A stretch of 64,000 bases of DNA from Myxocyprinus asiaticus (Eukaryota > Chordata > Actinopteri > Cypriniformes > Catostomidae): the NCBI RefSeq assembly GCF_019703515.2, contig NC_059346.1, positions 11,130,501-11,194,500 on the forward strand, given 5' to 3'. The notes below the pieces were generated by a model. That model saw nothing but the letters and a program-made list of their open reading frames with translations, made no database searches and was not told where the DNA came from. The position numbers and the translations under genes were made by a program. Positions 48,165 to 61,462 of the stretch are shown here, one piece after another. Each line of letters starts with the position of its first letter. Position 1 is the first letter of the stretch.

Positions 48165-51100
48165 TCAAAGTGCAAAACATATTTGATATGTTAATAAAAC
48201 ATACACATTTAAAACAACACGACTCCCTCCACTGCCCCACCTCCTGATGAACATATCCATGTTGCCTTGCCTTCTATAAGACAACTCTTCCCAAGCTGCC
48301 ACCCTGCCCATCTCCTCACACCACTCACGAAACGAGGGGGCTCCAGCTGACTTCCATCCTCTAAGGATAACCTGTCTGCCAACCATAACCCCGGCCAGGA
48401 TTCAATTCTTCATGTACTTATCTCCTACATCAATGACCGCCCCGTCACCCAAAATACAGAGCCTGGGGCAAAAGGAGATCCGAGTACCTAATACGTCAGC
48501 CATAAAATTCTGGACCCTCAACCAGAACTCCTGTATCTTACGACACCACCAAAAAACATGGGCGGTGTCTCCATCTTCTAAATGGCATCGCCAGCAGCTG
48601 GATGTGTCCTTAAGACCAAGCCTATACAATTTAGAAGGGGTCCAATAAAATCTATGTAGAATCTTAAATTGCATTTGGCACGACCTTGCATCTCTAGATG
48701 CAGACTTGACGGTTTTAAGAATCCTAGCCCACACTCCCTCCTCCAAAAACAAATTTAAATCTTCCTCCCATAATCTTTTGAAGGAATTTAAAGCTCCGTC
48801 CCCCAGACTCTGAATTAGCAGGGAGTAATACACTGATGCCTCATGACCTTTTCCTAAAGCAGTAATCACCACTCCCAGAGTATCTGCCACACTAGGAGGG
48901 TGCGTGCCACTCCCAATAACAGTGCAGAGTAGGTGGCGCAGCTGTAAATACTTATAAAATTGAGATCTGGGAATCCCAAAAGTTTGAACCAAATTTTCAA
49001 AAGGTCGACTCGACTCTCATATAGGTCACTGAGTGTATTAACCCCCCTCACAATCCAATCTGACCAACAGAAAGGGGACTTATTAATGCATAGTTTAGGG
49101 TTCTGCACTATGCTCAAGGCTATGTTTAAATAAATATCCGAATTAAACACTCTGGACACTTTTGTCCATATCGAGTGTAAATGCAAAATAACGGGGTGTG
49201 AATTAACTTCTCCGATTAATTTGATCGAAAGGATATGCAGAGGTGAGATAGGGGCAAGAGCTACCTTTTCAATACAAAACCAGGGAGGGGCTCTCTCAGG
49301 TGGAAGCGGCCAATGAGCCAAATGTCTGAGACCAAATGCATAATAATAAAACAAAATCTTGGGTAGGCCTAACCCACCTTTGTCAATCGGCCTATGTAAC
49401 TTATTGAAATTGAACCTGGCACACTTACCATTCCAAATGAAGGACTTCGCTATGCTATCAAATTGCTCGAAATAAGAGAGGGGGACATCTATAGGGAGAG
49501 ATTGTAACAGGTAGTTGAATTTTGGAATACAATTCATTTTAATTACATTAACCTTCCCAATCATCAATAAGTGTAATGAAGCCTACCTGTCCACATCATT
49601 CGAAAACCTTTAATTAAGGGATCAAAATTACCTCGGACTAAATCAGACAAATTTCCTGGGAATAAAATTCTCAAATACTTAATGCCCTATTTGGGCCACT
49701 GGAAGGCGCCCGGCTGGAAGGCCGTTACTGGACTGTACACTGTCAAAGCCAAAGCTTCGGATTTAGACCAATTGACTTTGTATCCTGAGAACTTGGAAAA
49801 GGAATTAATAATCCTGTGGAGGCAAGGCACAGATCTAGTAGGGTCGGAGATGAATAATAAAATATCATCTGCGTAAAGCAGAAGCTTATGCTCCACACCT
49901 CCCGCAATCAGCCCTGGAAAAGAATCCTCCTTTCATATCATGGCTGCTAATGGTTCCAAGGCAAGACAGAACAATAAAGGGGAAAGAGGGCAACCCTGAC
50001 GAGTGCCCCTATTCAGAGTAAAATAATCTGAAATTAATCCATTTGTTTGTACCGCTGCTACAGGGTGTTTATAAAGTAACTTAATCCAACCAATAAATGT
50101 ACTCCCGAACCCATACATTTCCAAAATCTTAAAAAGAGAATCCCATTCTACCATATCAAACGCCTTTTCGGCGTCAAGTGAGATGGCAGGAGACTGATCA
50201 TTCGCTACTGACCACATGATATTGATGAAACGCCTGATGTTATCAGAAGAGCCGCAGCCCAGAATAAACTCCACCTGATCTATATGTATAAGAGATGTCA
50301 TAACCTTACTTAATCGGTAAGCCAAAATTTTTGACAAAATTTTTACATCTAGTTGGATCAGGAGGTTGGACGGTAACTTTTACACTTGCTTTGATCTTTG
50401 TCCTTTTTAAGAATCAGACTGATCCGGGCTTGTGTCATGGTTGGAGGAAGCTTTCCATTCTTTAATGATTCAGTATAAACTTCTAACAAAAGTGAAGCCA
50501 GTTCTGTAGCATAGGATCTAAAAAATTCTGCGGCAAAACCATCTGGCCCCGGAGCCTTGCCAGTAGGTAGGGACTTAATTACCTCGTCAAGTTCCTCCAA
50601 GGTCATCTCAGAATCAAGAGAGTTTTTTTGCTCAGTCTTCAGTTTAGGAAGATCTAATGGTCCACAAAGTTTCTAATATCTTCATCAGTAGACGAAGACG
50701 TGGAACTATAAAGATCAAGATAGAATTCTTTAAAGGCATTATTAATATCAATGGCCAAGGTAAATATTTCACCACCAGCAGATTTCACTGAGGGAATGGT
50801 AGAAAAAGACTCTCTCTGCTTTATATATCTAGCCAAAAGCTTCCCTGCTTTGTCCCCTGACTCAAAGTATGACTGTCTTGCCCTGAATAACCAAAACTCC
50901 ACTTTCTGCAACAAAATAATATTATATCTATATTTCAATTGGGTCAACTCTCTGAGGCCATCAGATGACATACGGCGCTTCAGCTCTGCCTCTGCACTTT
51001 TAATATTTCCTTCCAACTCCACGAGTTCTCGTGCTTTGATCCGACCCCTAAGAACCGCCTTAAGTGCCTCCCAAGCCACGCCCACAGAGGATACCGAGGA

Positions 51101-51951
51101 CCATTGGTCTCTATATAAACACTGATTTCAGTCTTTAACATTTGTTGGAAATCAGGATTTTGCAAAAGGGACACATTAAGCCACCAACTATATGATTTAT
51201 TTTTCTCTATATGTGGCAACACCTCTAAACTCACCAGGGTGTGATCCGAGACTAAGATATTTCCAATTAAGCAATCACCAACAGATGAAATGAGGGATTT
51301 GGATATCAAAAAAAAAAAAAAATCTATTCTAGAATAAATCTTATGGACTGATGAAAAAAATGTATAGTCTCTGCCAGATGGGTTCAAAAGTCTCCAAATA
51401 TCTGTAAGACCAAGATATTTACACATCCTGTGAAGCGTAAATATTGCTCTAGGGGGCTTACACACTTTTGCTTCACTATGATCATGGACTGAGTCCATCA
51501 AAAGATTAAAGTCTCCTCCCAAAATTATATCATGAGGGGTGCCAGCGGCTTGCAACATCCCTTCAAGATCTATAAAAAAGCCCTGATCATCAGCAATAGG
51601 TGAGTAAATATTAGCCAAAATCAGACTTTGCCCCTGAATTTCTGCTAAAGCAATAATGACTCTTACTAATTTATCATTAAACTGTTTGAGAATTTTGAAT
51701 TGTAAATGTTTATTTACCAATATAATGACTCCCTTGCACTTATTTGAGCCAACACTAAAGAAAACATGTCCACCCCATATCTTCCCACATTTTTCAGCTT
51801 CCTGCGGGGAAAGATGCATTTCTTGAAGAAACACTATATCATATTTCTTACGTTTAAGAAAATAAATAACCTTCCTTCTTTTTATGGGGTGCCCCAACTC
51901 ATTCACATTCCACGTGGAGAGAGATAATACACTCATATTAACATTTGACAT
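48165..51951 (-). pseudogene. L1 ORF2: endonuclease-reverse transcriptase, frameshifted
   Basis: From the ATG at 51951 an APE-type endonuclease is largely intact: FLQEMH, YSPIADDQ, GGDFNLLMD, SRIDFFF and SDHTLVS motifs. Frame breaks follow near 50980 and 50650. The reverse transcriptase contains GKAPGPDGFAAEFF (about 50550), RQGCPLSPLLFCLALEPL (about 49975) and the catalytic LYADDILLF (about 49875). The C-terminal region has a zf-RVT block CWRCHLEDGDTAHVFWWC (about 48590). At least six frame changes are needed to read through. The enzyme would nick target DNA and reverse transcribe its own RNA; this copy cannot. Confidence 0.9.
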
Positions 51952-51954
51952 TTT

Positions 51955-52870
51955 GATATAATAGAAAAAATAAATTGTGTGCCAAAAATGATGAAGACCA
52001 CATTTCAACATCAATGCAATGATAAAACTCCGAACTTCCCCTCGAACAAAACAAACAGAAAAAAGAAAAACGTGCGCATTAACCCGCGCACGAAAGCGGC
52101 AACCGGCGTCAATCCCTTTAAACTCAAAATGTCCATGTACGCCTACGAGAGTCCCCACGACAACTTTGCCATCAGATTGCTCAATTTTGCCTCACAAATT
52201 TGTAAGGCAAAATTACATAACATCAAATATTTTGTAAAACAAACCCCAGCCAATAGGCAGAATAAACACAAAGAACATGTAGACTCATTCACAGAACTGT
52301 CTCAAAGGTGTGTTCCTTTACAAAACAAATTCCAGCTGATATAAAGCCGTTCAGTTTCTTCGGTCAGACAAAAGAATCTTCAGTGAGCCAGCTGATGAGT
52401 GCAGCAGATGACATAATCATTCCAATGTCCCACGAAAATACTCCACAAATCACACTCCAGCCAACAGGAGGCATAAGCACAAGGAACTGACAGATTCATC
52501 CATAAATGTCCTGAAGTAATGTTATTTAACAAAACAAGCTCCAACCACTAGGCGGAGCCAGCACAAAAGGAAACGAAACACGCATCCCGGTTCCTCAGAT
52601 GGTCAAGAGTCAATTCACTCGGAGTCCGTATAAAAGTATATCCCATGATTTACACAGTCCGCCAACTTTATAAAAGACATCCTTTGTGTGGGCATGTAGA
52701 TATTTTGCAGTCATCCGTTCATTGTAAAAGTGATCTTCCGTCAATGCAAAAGTTTCTTTAAGGAAAAGTGTTAATCCACAAAACAAAACAAACTCCAGCC
52801 GCTCGGCGGAGCCAATGCAAAAGGAAACAAAAATGGCGCTCAGCTTCCTCCGAAAGCCAGAGTATGTATA
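51955..52870 (-). repeat. ORF1-ORF2 spacer with diverged tandem units
   Basis: Several related segments occur around 52310, 52440, 52525 and 52780. Each has an ACAAAACAA(A/G)CTCCA core, and the better-preserved ones continue CGGCGGAGCCA or GGCGGAGCCA and AAAAGGAAAC. The spacing is irregular (about 90-250 bp). An array-like spacer between the two ORFs is unusual for mammalian L1. Confidence 0.5.
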
Positions 52871-53446
52871 GTGAGTCAATCCACTCAAAAGAAAAACACC
52901 CATTGTTTCAATAAAAGACATTGTGTGATTGGGACATGTAAATACTTTGCTGCCATCCTTGGTGTTTATTCTCAGTCTGGCTGGAAACATCAGAGCAAAA
53001 GTGATCTTCCGCTGATGTAAGAGTTTCTTGCATTCCTTAAACCGATCACATTTCTCTCTTGTCAAGTTCGCAAAGTCCGGGAACAAGAAAATATTGTAAT
53101 TCTTCCAAGAATGCTTTCCTTTGCTCCTCGCCTGGCACAACACGAGATCTTTATCGGATGACCTCAAAAATTTGGCCAGAATCGATCGGGGCCTTCCTCC
53201 CTCAGCAGATCTGTAAGCTGGGACTCTGTGAGCTCGCTCGATTTCCAGCTTGTGGTCTGTTATGTCGAACAGACTTGGGAAAAGCTCATCTAGGAATTTC
53301 ACCATATCTCTGCCCTCCTCATGCTCAGGAATTCCAACAATTTGAATGTTATTCCTGTGGCTTCTATTCTCAAGATCTTCAAGCTTTTCAAGAACACATT
53401 CCAAATCAACTTTGGTCGCGGGCGGATTAGCATTATCTCTGATGAC
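52610..53446 (-). pseudogene. L1 ORF1 (RNA-binding) 5'-truncated
   Basis: The frame includes LEDLENRSHRNNIQIVGIPE, the start of the RRM-type core of L1 ORF1, then GRDMVKFLDELFPSLF and a conserved C-terminal segment near 53050-52980. The N-terminal coiled coil is mostly absent. The frame remains open to 52610, but the last ~80 residues look like spacer sequence rather than protein. Confidence 0.8.
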
Positions 53447-53990
53447 TCCAAATAATCAATTAGTTTCTATTAATAAGAGATTGAACAGTACTGACTGGCA
53501 TTTTCAAGGCTTTGGATATCTTTTTATATCCTTTTGCATCTTAATAAAGTTCCATTACCTTGTTACGCAGGTCTTTTGACAGTTCTTTTCTGCTCCCCAT
53601 GGCTCAGTATCTAGCCTGCTCAGTGCATTCACATGAGAGCTAACAAACTCACTGACTATTTTTACACAGACTCTAATTGCAGTTTAAAAAGCCAAAGGTG
53701 TGGGAAATTAACCTTTAATTGCCATTTAAACCTGTGTGTGTCACCTTGTGTGTGTGTAACAAGGCCAAACATTCAAGGGTATGTAAACTTTTGATCAGGG
53801 CCATTTGGGTGATTTCTGTTATCATTATGATTTAAAAAGGAGCCAAGCAACTATGTGATAATAAATGATTTCATATGATCACTATCCTTAAATAAAATAA
53901 TTTTTTTTTTGCATGATCAGTCATATTTTCAAAATCAATGCCAAAATTTCAACATTTCTGCCAGGGTATGCAAACTTTTGAGCACAACTG
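53447..53990 (-). mobile_element. Half of a Tc1-like transposon
   Basis: The terminus at 53990 reads CAGTTGTGCTCAAAAGTTTG on the minus strand with TA beyond. An ATG at 53600 starts MGSRKELSKDLRNKVMELY, a Tc1 transposase N-terminus with a TAA soon after. The rest is lost where the L1 begins, so the L1 lies against or inside this element. Confidence 0.75.
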
Positions 53991-53993
53991 TAC

Positions 53994-53994
<1 letters not shown>

Positions 53995-54087
<93 letters not shown>
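53995..54087. repeat. (TA)n(CA)n compound microsatellite
   Basis: About 32 TA units are followed by about 14 AC units, directly abutting the Tc1 end. Confidence 0.95.
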
Positions 54088-55050
54088 ACTGTATATATTT
54101 ATTTATGTTACAATAAAATAAAGGGACAGTACAATAATGTACAATACACTGGTCAAAGTCCTGCTATTCATGACTATTACATTTATAACATAAAGTAAGT
54201 GGCAACTGAGTTATTATCAAACAATCAAACATACAGGGAATTGATTTTAATACAATAGAGCATTTACACATTTTCAGTGCGACAGATTTTAAATGTGTTG
54301 TGCAGCACTGCAGAAATAGGCATATTGTGTGACTTCTGTTTAGGTTGTCCTGTGAGAGTTTTTGTCTGAAAGGAGGGGCCAGATCAAAGCAGAGGGATTT
54401 TCTACACCCTTTCTCTCTACATGTTCCATCCTTCACTCCAGCACAATGACAGTTGGGTTACTATAAATACCGGAGAAGCCATTTTGCATGTGTGCGATCC
54501 ACACAATGTGCTGGGAACCACGCTCGTAAATCAGATGTCTCCACGGTGAATCAAGCCTTTGATGGGGCCCTGCTGACGTTAACCTCTAATGAAGAAAGGA
54601 GATGATGAGGAGGCCCTACTTTTGCATCTCTAACTCACAACACTGGAGTGTATTATTACATAAGCAATTAAGAGGCCCCTGGACACCCACAGATGGAAAT
54701 GTTTTCTCCCACTGACTCTGGGAGATAGGGAGGATGTTAAATGCATGAGATGATGTCAGCTCCTGGTGTTTTGATTCGCCCCCCAACAATATGGCTACAT
54801 ATACAAAAAGCAAATTGTTCAGTAGAACAAGAAGTGCTATTATCAAAACATTTTGGTACTAATGTTTGATTATTCAGTAAATATCTTAATAACATATGTA
54901 TGAAATTCGCTCAAACTTTCTGGAAACACCAAATGTATAAATACTGCAATGTCTGATTTTATTAAAAACATTTACAGGCAATAAGAGGGGAATATTGAGC
55001 CCCATATGATTTTGGTCTAGCCCCAAATGTTTTTTGTTCAGAACAGATGT
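54088..55050. other. Non-coding stretch
   Basis: No gene or repeat is recognised. A small minus-strand open frame at 54164-54436 has no motif. Confidence 0.35.
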
Positions 55051-55442
55051 AAAAAGTGCACTCAGTAGTTTTTTCCTCATTAAAAAAAGTTTTACTCTTA
55101 AATTAATTGTAATCACCACTTACATGAGATGAAGACTCCAGTCATACCAGTAACATTATGAAAGCTATTTTGTTCTACATGAAGAAAGTCCGCACATGGG
55201 GGCTGCCATGCTAGAATCACATGACTAGCTGAATACTACTGGCTTAATCTCAGTAGCCCCCCTATTATTGGACACTTTCACCAATGGAATTAATTAATTA
55301 TGGCAGACTGTGAATATTGAATTTCTACAATTGCATCTTTAAACAAAAACGACTGCATTTGAATGATGCTGCATCCATGCCCGTTTGGTGTCAGTGTAAG
55401 TCCAAAACAACATGAACAAAAACTTACTGAGTGCACCTTTAA
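55051..55442. mobile_element. MITE with GTGCACTCAGTA termini
   Basis: The left end AAAAAGTGCACTCAGTAGTT and the right end AACTTACTGAGTGCACCTTT are inverted. It is about 390 bp and non-coding. Confidence 0.7.
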
Positions 55443-55574
55443 GTAAATGTTGTCTGTTGTTACTCAGTAACTATTTCACAAAGATGGGTTGTTGACTATA
55501 ATCTTTAAAAAATATATACTTTCTGTCTATTTAGAATCAGAGCTAGTGAATGAACCACTCTTTTGAGTCGAATC

Positions 55575-55790
55575 TTTTGTTTTTTAGTGTAGCCAGCTGG
55601 TACGTGATAGCTGTGCAGTGTGTAAACCTCATTCCCCTGGCCTCAAGAAGCACACTAGCGACTGATGCTAGGGGATGTAGCCTTTAGCCGCCTCCCATGC
55701 CGGAAACGCCAGTTCGAATCCCGCTCGGAGCGGGTCAAGCAGGACCGGTTACAGTAGCATAGTAGCATATTAGGTGGCACTAGTTACAGG
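55575..55790 (+). mobile_element. tRNA-derived SINE-like fragment
   Basis: It contains GGATGTAGCCTTTAGCCGCC followed by a B-box-like GTTCGAATCCC and a G/C-rich hairpin (CCGCTCGGAGCGG). It is not a tRNA gene: it has no acceptor-stem pairing and no full cloverleaf. Confidence 0.5.
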
Positions 55791-57058
55791 TGCAGTTCTG
55801 GGGGGGGCATATCTTTATGAATATCTTTAAAAGAGTTGATGTGACTAACCTGGCAAACTTGGGCAATTTCTGTGATTATCATTGTATCAACACGGAACCT
55901 TTTGAACTCAACTCGTGCTTCCACCCGGACCAGCACAAACTAAGCTCTCAGAAATCCTGTAGAAGTCAGCCAATCAGATTTGGTCTGACTGGACTGAGAA
56001 AGCGTTTCCAATTTTGTGTGCTATAAGCATCAGCCAGGTAGTACACAGACTGTGGGCCTGCTGCCTGAGGTTGAGACTAATCAGCCTTTGGTCCAGATAA
56101 AATAAGTTCTTCAAATAACCACCAGAGAGCAGAGTTGACTTCAATTAACTGAGATCAAAAGCAGGCTCCTTGACTTCAGTTGTACTTTTATCTTCTCCCT
56201 CTCTCTTTCTCTCTCCATCTCTTTTTCACATTCACACACAAACACACCACATACATGATGTCAACCACAAACAATTATGGCATTTCTCCATTCGTAATTG
56301 TTTGTGCACAGCATTGCAGCCTAAGTAAAACATGAGGGCTGACAAGAATTCATTTATTTTAATCTGATTTGAAAAAATTTCGCTAGCAAATGTCTGTAAA
56401 ATCTGCCTAATGCCCTAACAGATCAATTGAATTATATCTTTTGAACTTGGACATACCGAGACATGCTGTTCTCTTTTCCGTTCATGTCTTTTTAAATCAA
56501 ATTAAATGTATTTGCAGTCATATGACCTTCATGATTTCAAGCACGAGGAATTCTGTTCTTAAGTTTGTTCTTTGGTTTGTTTTAAGTAATCATCCATATA
56601 CTTTTATTCTTGAAAGGTAAATGGTTCAAGCACATCCCCTTATCAGAAGGTTTTTAATATTTTTATTTTTATCTCAGGACATGGATCAATGAAAGCAGTG
56701 TCGGTTCTTTGTAGATCAACCCTTGAGGCGTTACACACAATTTCACAGGGAAATGACACTGGAAGAGATTGTAAACATAATTTTTTTGAATGATTATTTA
56801 CCGTTACAGGCTTTTAAAGATTGACTGAGGCAACTATTGTTTAACTTAGAGTATAAAGTTGATTTTTAGACTGCCATTTTCTCTTGTTTAAACGTGAAAC
56901 ACCTAAAAGTTACCACAGTTTGTGCACATATGTTTGTGCTGTACTGAAAAGAGATACTCCACCCTGCCCACAAAAATTCGATTTTAAATGCTTCACTGAC
57001 TCAAATGATGCAACGTTATTATGATGAACAAGTGACAGAGCATGCAAACTATGAAGCT
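55791..57058. other. Non-coding stretch
   Basis: I see nothing recognisable apart from a pyrimidine-rich tract at 56190-56230. Confidence 0.35.
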
Positions 57059-57215
57059 TAAAGGATAGTTTACCCAAAAATGAAAATTCTGTCATAAATT
57101 TACTCAACCTCATGTTGCTCCAATCCTGTATGACTTTCAGCCTCAGTCTCAATTAACTTTCATTGTATGGAAAAACATGCAATTGAAAAGGAATGGTGAC
57201 TGACGCTACTAGACA
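57059..57215. mobile_element. GGGATAGTTCACCC-family MITE fragment
   Basis: It starts TTAAAGGATAGTTTACCCAA and continues through the family's left arm, then ends without a right terminus. Confidence 0.6.
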
Positions 57216-58393
57216 GTGTTTTAATTTAAGGGAGGAAGAGAGAGAGGAGGAGAAGGCAAATTTTCCTAATTTTGTGGTAGTTTTATAGATTACAGCTTAA
57301 TATTATCTTCTTCAATAACATCAGCAGTGTCATTATCATCCTTATATTCATCATAATTAGTGTACAGCTTTGATGACATCACCATCTGAAATGTGATCTC
57401 CAAATAATTGTCATGCTGTAGGCAAACAAGCCTTTTTAGAATTCTGCAAGCCCTTTTGGGGTTTCCTGCCTTGAATCAGAACACATGTTGGCCATTTGGG
57501 GATCCGTTGTTTCTTCCTGATGCATTTCTGACCTTGAGGAGCTGTGCAGTTGGTTTTCATAAAATTGGTGTCTTCAAAAAGACTCTAAAGCCCTTTTCCT
57601 TTTGAATTAACGTTTTTGGATAATCGTTGCATGCAAATGTATGAATAATGTGCTTACAATGGTAAAGCAACCACTACACCACACTACAATTTAATATGCA
57701 GTCATCTATCAAAAAAGTGCTGATCAAGTGTACAGTGCACTTGTGTACTTTATCGGTTTGGTTGCCGTTTCACAATGATGGTAAAACACCTCGGATTTCA
57801 CCATACCTGGGGTTTGCCTAAACTCTTAACCCTCATTATTAGATTTCTACAGGTATCATTTATGTGCAACAGATATGAATGATACCTTAAATCATGCAAC
57901 TTATTAAGAATGAGTGTGCTATTACTTTTCTTAGCAATTAGACTCATGATTTTTGCCTGGCAGACAACAAAAATCCTATAGACTTACATTGAAGGAGGGA
58001 CCCGAATCATAATATTATAGTTGGGGTAGGCTCTTTTTACTTTGGCCAGCAAGCAACAACCTAGCAATCACCCAGAACACCCAAACAGATCATCTTTGCA
58101 ACCACATAGCAACGTCCTAGCAACCACTCACGACACCCTATTGTGGTGTGGACTACTGCATGCACTGCAGAATAAAAAAAAAAGTAATAAAAAAAAAAAA
58201 ACTTAATTCAATTGTGGACATTGGTTCCACACAAATGAGTGTCTTTGATATGAAATTAAAATGTAGGCTCTACTCAAATACTTTGTGAAGCAAAAACATA
58301 AATGAACTGAGTTAACATAACTTACATTTGATATGTTGAAATAACGCTATTGAATCTTGCAGCTTGTTGCTAGCTAGAAACAAACACAATAGC

Positions 58394-58394
<1 letters not shown>
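57216..58394. other. Non-coding stretch
   Basis: No gene is supported. The inverse GGTTGCTAGG-type block lies at 58045-58140. Confidence 0.35.

Positions 58395-58464
<70 letters not shown>
58395..58464. repeat. (TA)n microsatellite
   Basis: About 35 TA units. Confidence 0.95.
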
Positions 58465-60010
58465 TGTATATTTTTGTACTGTATAACCAGTAGGTGCTGC
58501 TGTAAGTTTACATGTCCTCAATCAGTCATTATACTGATGATCACTCAGTATTTGCTTAATAAAAAAAGCAACTCACACTAATGTTTCAGTGGTAATGTAC
58601 CCAACCTCGACCTAACCATTAGCTCCACTCTTGACAATGATAACCTCCAAAAAATTTAAACATGACAGAAATTCCTCTAAAACATAACAGAACATTAAAC
58701 AACAAGTCTCCTACTTGTCTAACTTTGCATAAAAATAACACTTAATTTTAAAATGTATTATTTCAATCCAGTCCTATTCAAAGCATACACTGATGCAACA
58801 AATATTATTCACATGGTCCCAACACAATTGGACTAAGTGAACATCAATGGATTGTACACAATGAAATTAAGTTGAGACCAGATGCTTAAGAATTGTGTTG
58901 CATTAACTCATTTTAAATAAGTTAATTAAACAAGCAGTAAAAATCACGTTGAGTGAACACCATCCGTTAGAAATTTGAGTCCGTTTGAACATTTCATAGG
59001 AATATGATTATATCAATTTTTGATGACTGTGTTGAATATCACTTGGACTTTACACAATTTAATTATGTTCTCATCTCAAACTTAAATGTATTATCAAGGG
59101 TACTGGTTTAGTATTTTCAAATGAGCTGCTTTCTGCACCACTCACACTTTCTTTAGAAAATGTAAACATTTAGTTCATTCCTATTCTTTCTCATTATACT
59201 AAAGCCACGTCTACACAAATGCATTTTTGTTTTACACCTCTGCAAATATTTTGTGCCACAGTCATTTCTTCCCAAACTGCAAATTTACTTCAAGCTCAGT
59301 AGGCTCTCTCATTTTGATCTCAAACAATTATTAGCATATCTGCTTATATAATGAATAGAAACAAACTCTGGCCTTTTCGCTTTTCTTTAAATGCAACATT
59401 TGTTGAATGGTCCTCTTGCCAAAGTTTACTTTCACAACACACACTTAACCAAGGCATGCATTGGAAAATTAACAGATTTTAAATGTAAACTCGAGCTTCC
59501 TCAGATGAAATGCATCCAGTTTAAAGTGATTACAAACAAGTGCACAAATTTACTGTCAGTCCAAGGTCACATCTTTGAAGACTTCAAAGGTTCTTTTATT
59601 TTGAGGAGTTAGAAGTGAATGCAATGTTCTTCTTAATCCTCATGTGAATGAAAAGCAAGATCAAACCCTTCAACTTCTCTTGTAATGATCGACATGGGGT
59701 CATTTGTAATCAGTAAGTCTTTCATAGGAAAAAAAAAACAGCATTTTGAGCAACTTAAAGTTGATATTGTTTTGTTGAAAGGCAACAAACCTTCAGGAGT
59801 CATATTGAATTACTTCAGTTTGATTTAATGTAAAGTTTTAAAGTTAGGCTATTTAAAATTAAAGTTATGAAGTTCTCTCTCAGAAAAACATTACAAAATA
59901 TAAACAGTATATAGAGTGTTCACCAAAAAGAGCCCATTTATTACTGATATGAGTGAAATGAACTCTAGAAAACCCTAAAATGTTTTGAGAACGTTTGTAA
60001 CTCTCTTTAA
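58465..60010. other. Non-coding stretch
   Basis: No gene is supported; AT-rich with no clear repeat ends. Confidence 0.35.
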
Positions 60011-60710
60011 AGGTGCAGTATGTAAGATTCAGAAACCCTTGTTATTAATGACACCTGTGGCCTTTAAGTGAACTGCAGCCAGCTACCTGTTGCTCGTGCT
60101 CGCGCTCGTGCACACACTCCATAGGGAGGTGAGCCAGCGATCATCGGCCAAAACAATGACGTAAGTACAAAGAGACTGAACGTGATCCACCGGCATCATG
60201 CTGACAGATGAGGTAGCATAATTAAAATTACACAGTTATGATTGTTTTACTACAAACTTTGAGAATAAACTAAAACTACTTATCAGCTAGCATAGCATAC
60301 TGATACACACATACAGCTACATACTAGCGAACTATACCAGACAGTTTACTGTTGCACTGCACTCTTATGTTGCACTGTTGTATGTTTTGTATGTCATATG
60401 TTATACTATGATCAAGAAACCAGCATATTTGCTTAAATGTATCCTGTATACCTGACTTTTATTATAAAGAGAAGATTGTTGAATTTATGTGAAAGAAATG
60501 TCCTGCCGATGTTCACTCTAATTTTCGCTCGACCACGATCATGTTCCCGCTTAGCCGGACGTGATTCAGTAGAAGGCTCTCAAGAGCGCACATAAACGTC
60601 ACATCCTTTGGATTTTCCAGGCAAAACCGACCCACTCCCTTCGCGTGAAAATCAGTCTACAGGCTTTAATAGGCAACCTAGGAAGTCCGGGAAGGTCTAA
60701 TTTTTTAAGT
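60011..60710. repeat. Interspersed repeat starting TTAAAGGTGCAGTATGTAAG
   Basis: The start resembles a common fish repeat terminus. I do not see its inverse downstream, so the copy is probably truncated and the right limit is approximate. A (CTCGTG)-rich segment lies near 60090-60115. Confidence 0.4.
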
Positions 60711-61462
60711 TGCATTACAAGCCGTTCACACATTGGCAAAAAAAAAAAAAAAAGTTAATGCAAAATTCAACAAGTTCCCTCACAGGTTGCTAATGACAAC
60801 TGAGTTGAATGTGTGTATCAATCTTTCAGCAAAAGTAATCACAAAGTTTTGTGAATTTAACATAAATGAAAGAACAGTCTCAGCAATTACCTTTAAAGTT
60901 ATTTCTAAGTAGGCTGTAGGCCTACATGCAAATTTCAGCATATCATCAGAACTGTATCGCACCAGTGCAGGGAGAGCAGGAGTGTGGAATTGAGTAGTGA
61001 TGTCCGATTCACAACAAACTGTTCTTTTGAATCATTCACTTAAATGACTCGATTGAACCAATTTGCAAAGCTTTGGTAGATCGCCCTACTGTTAAGGGAT
61101 GACTAAGTAAAGTCAGAGTAAAGTAGAGTAAGGTGGGAACAATGTTGTTAACAAAATGGGAATAATTAACAGGGTATTAATGATAGGTAGGCTATTGACA
61201 ACACTATTGTTAGTGATGTTCTTAGCGATGTTGTTATAAAAATTGTTGGAACAATATACAACATTTGACTGTTTTTATATTCTGTGAAAATATAAACAGC
61301 AATTGTGAAAATATGAAAAAATAAATAAATTAACACAGCACGGGCCGGGGATGTCTGAGTTTTGAGTGATGACTCGATTGAGAATCAGGTTTAATGAAAC
61401 AAAACGTTCAAAGAACCGAATTGCTTAAATGAATCAGACTTCTCAATGCTGGAATGGAGAGG
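60711..61462. other. Non-coding stretch with degraded repeats
   Basis: The segments 60995-61080 and 61355-61440 contain TGATTC/GAATCA-rich blocks that look like the two inverted ends of one old transposon. No protein is visible. Confidence 0.3.

Larger units (their letters stand above)
48110..53446 (-). mobile_element. L1-type LINE, nearly full length but decayed
   Basis: On the minus strand the order is a partial ORF1 (53446 to about 52870), a ~0.9-kb repeat-bearing spacer, then ORF2 (51951 to about 48165). A poly(T) run at 48096-48108 may be its poly(A) tail. The 5' end is missing: ORF1 begins abruptly at the junction with a Tc1 relic. Multiple frameshifts and stops make it inactive. Confidence 0.88.

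Noticed and set aside
51979..52344. Plus-strand frame near the L1 spacer as a gene
   Set aside because: Antisense to the L1 5' region of ORF2 and the spacer; no motif.
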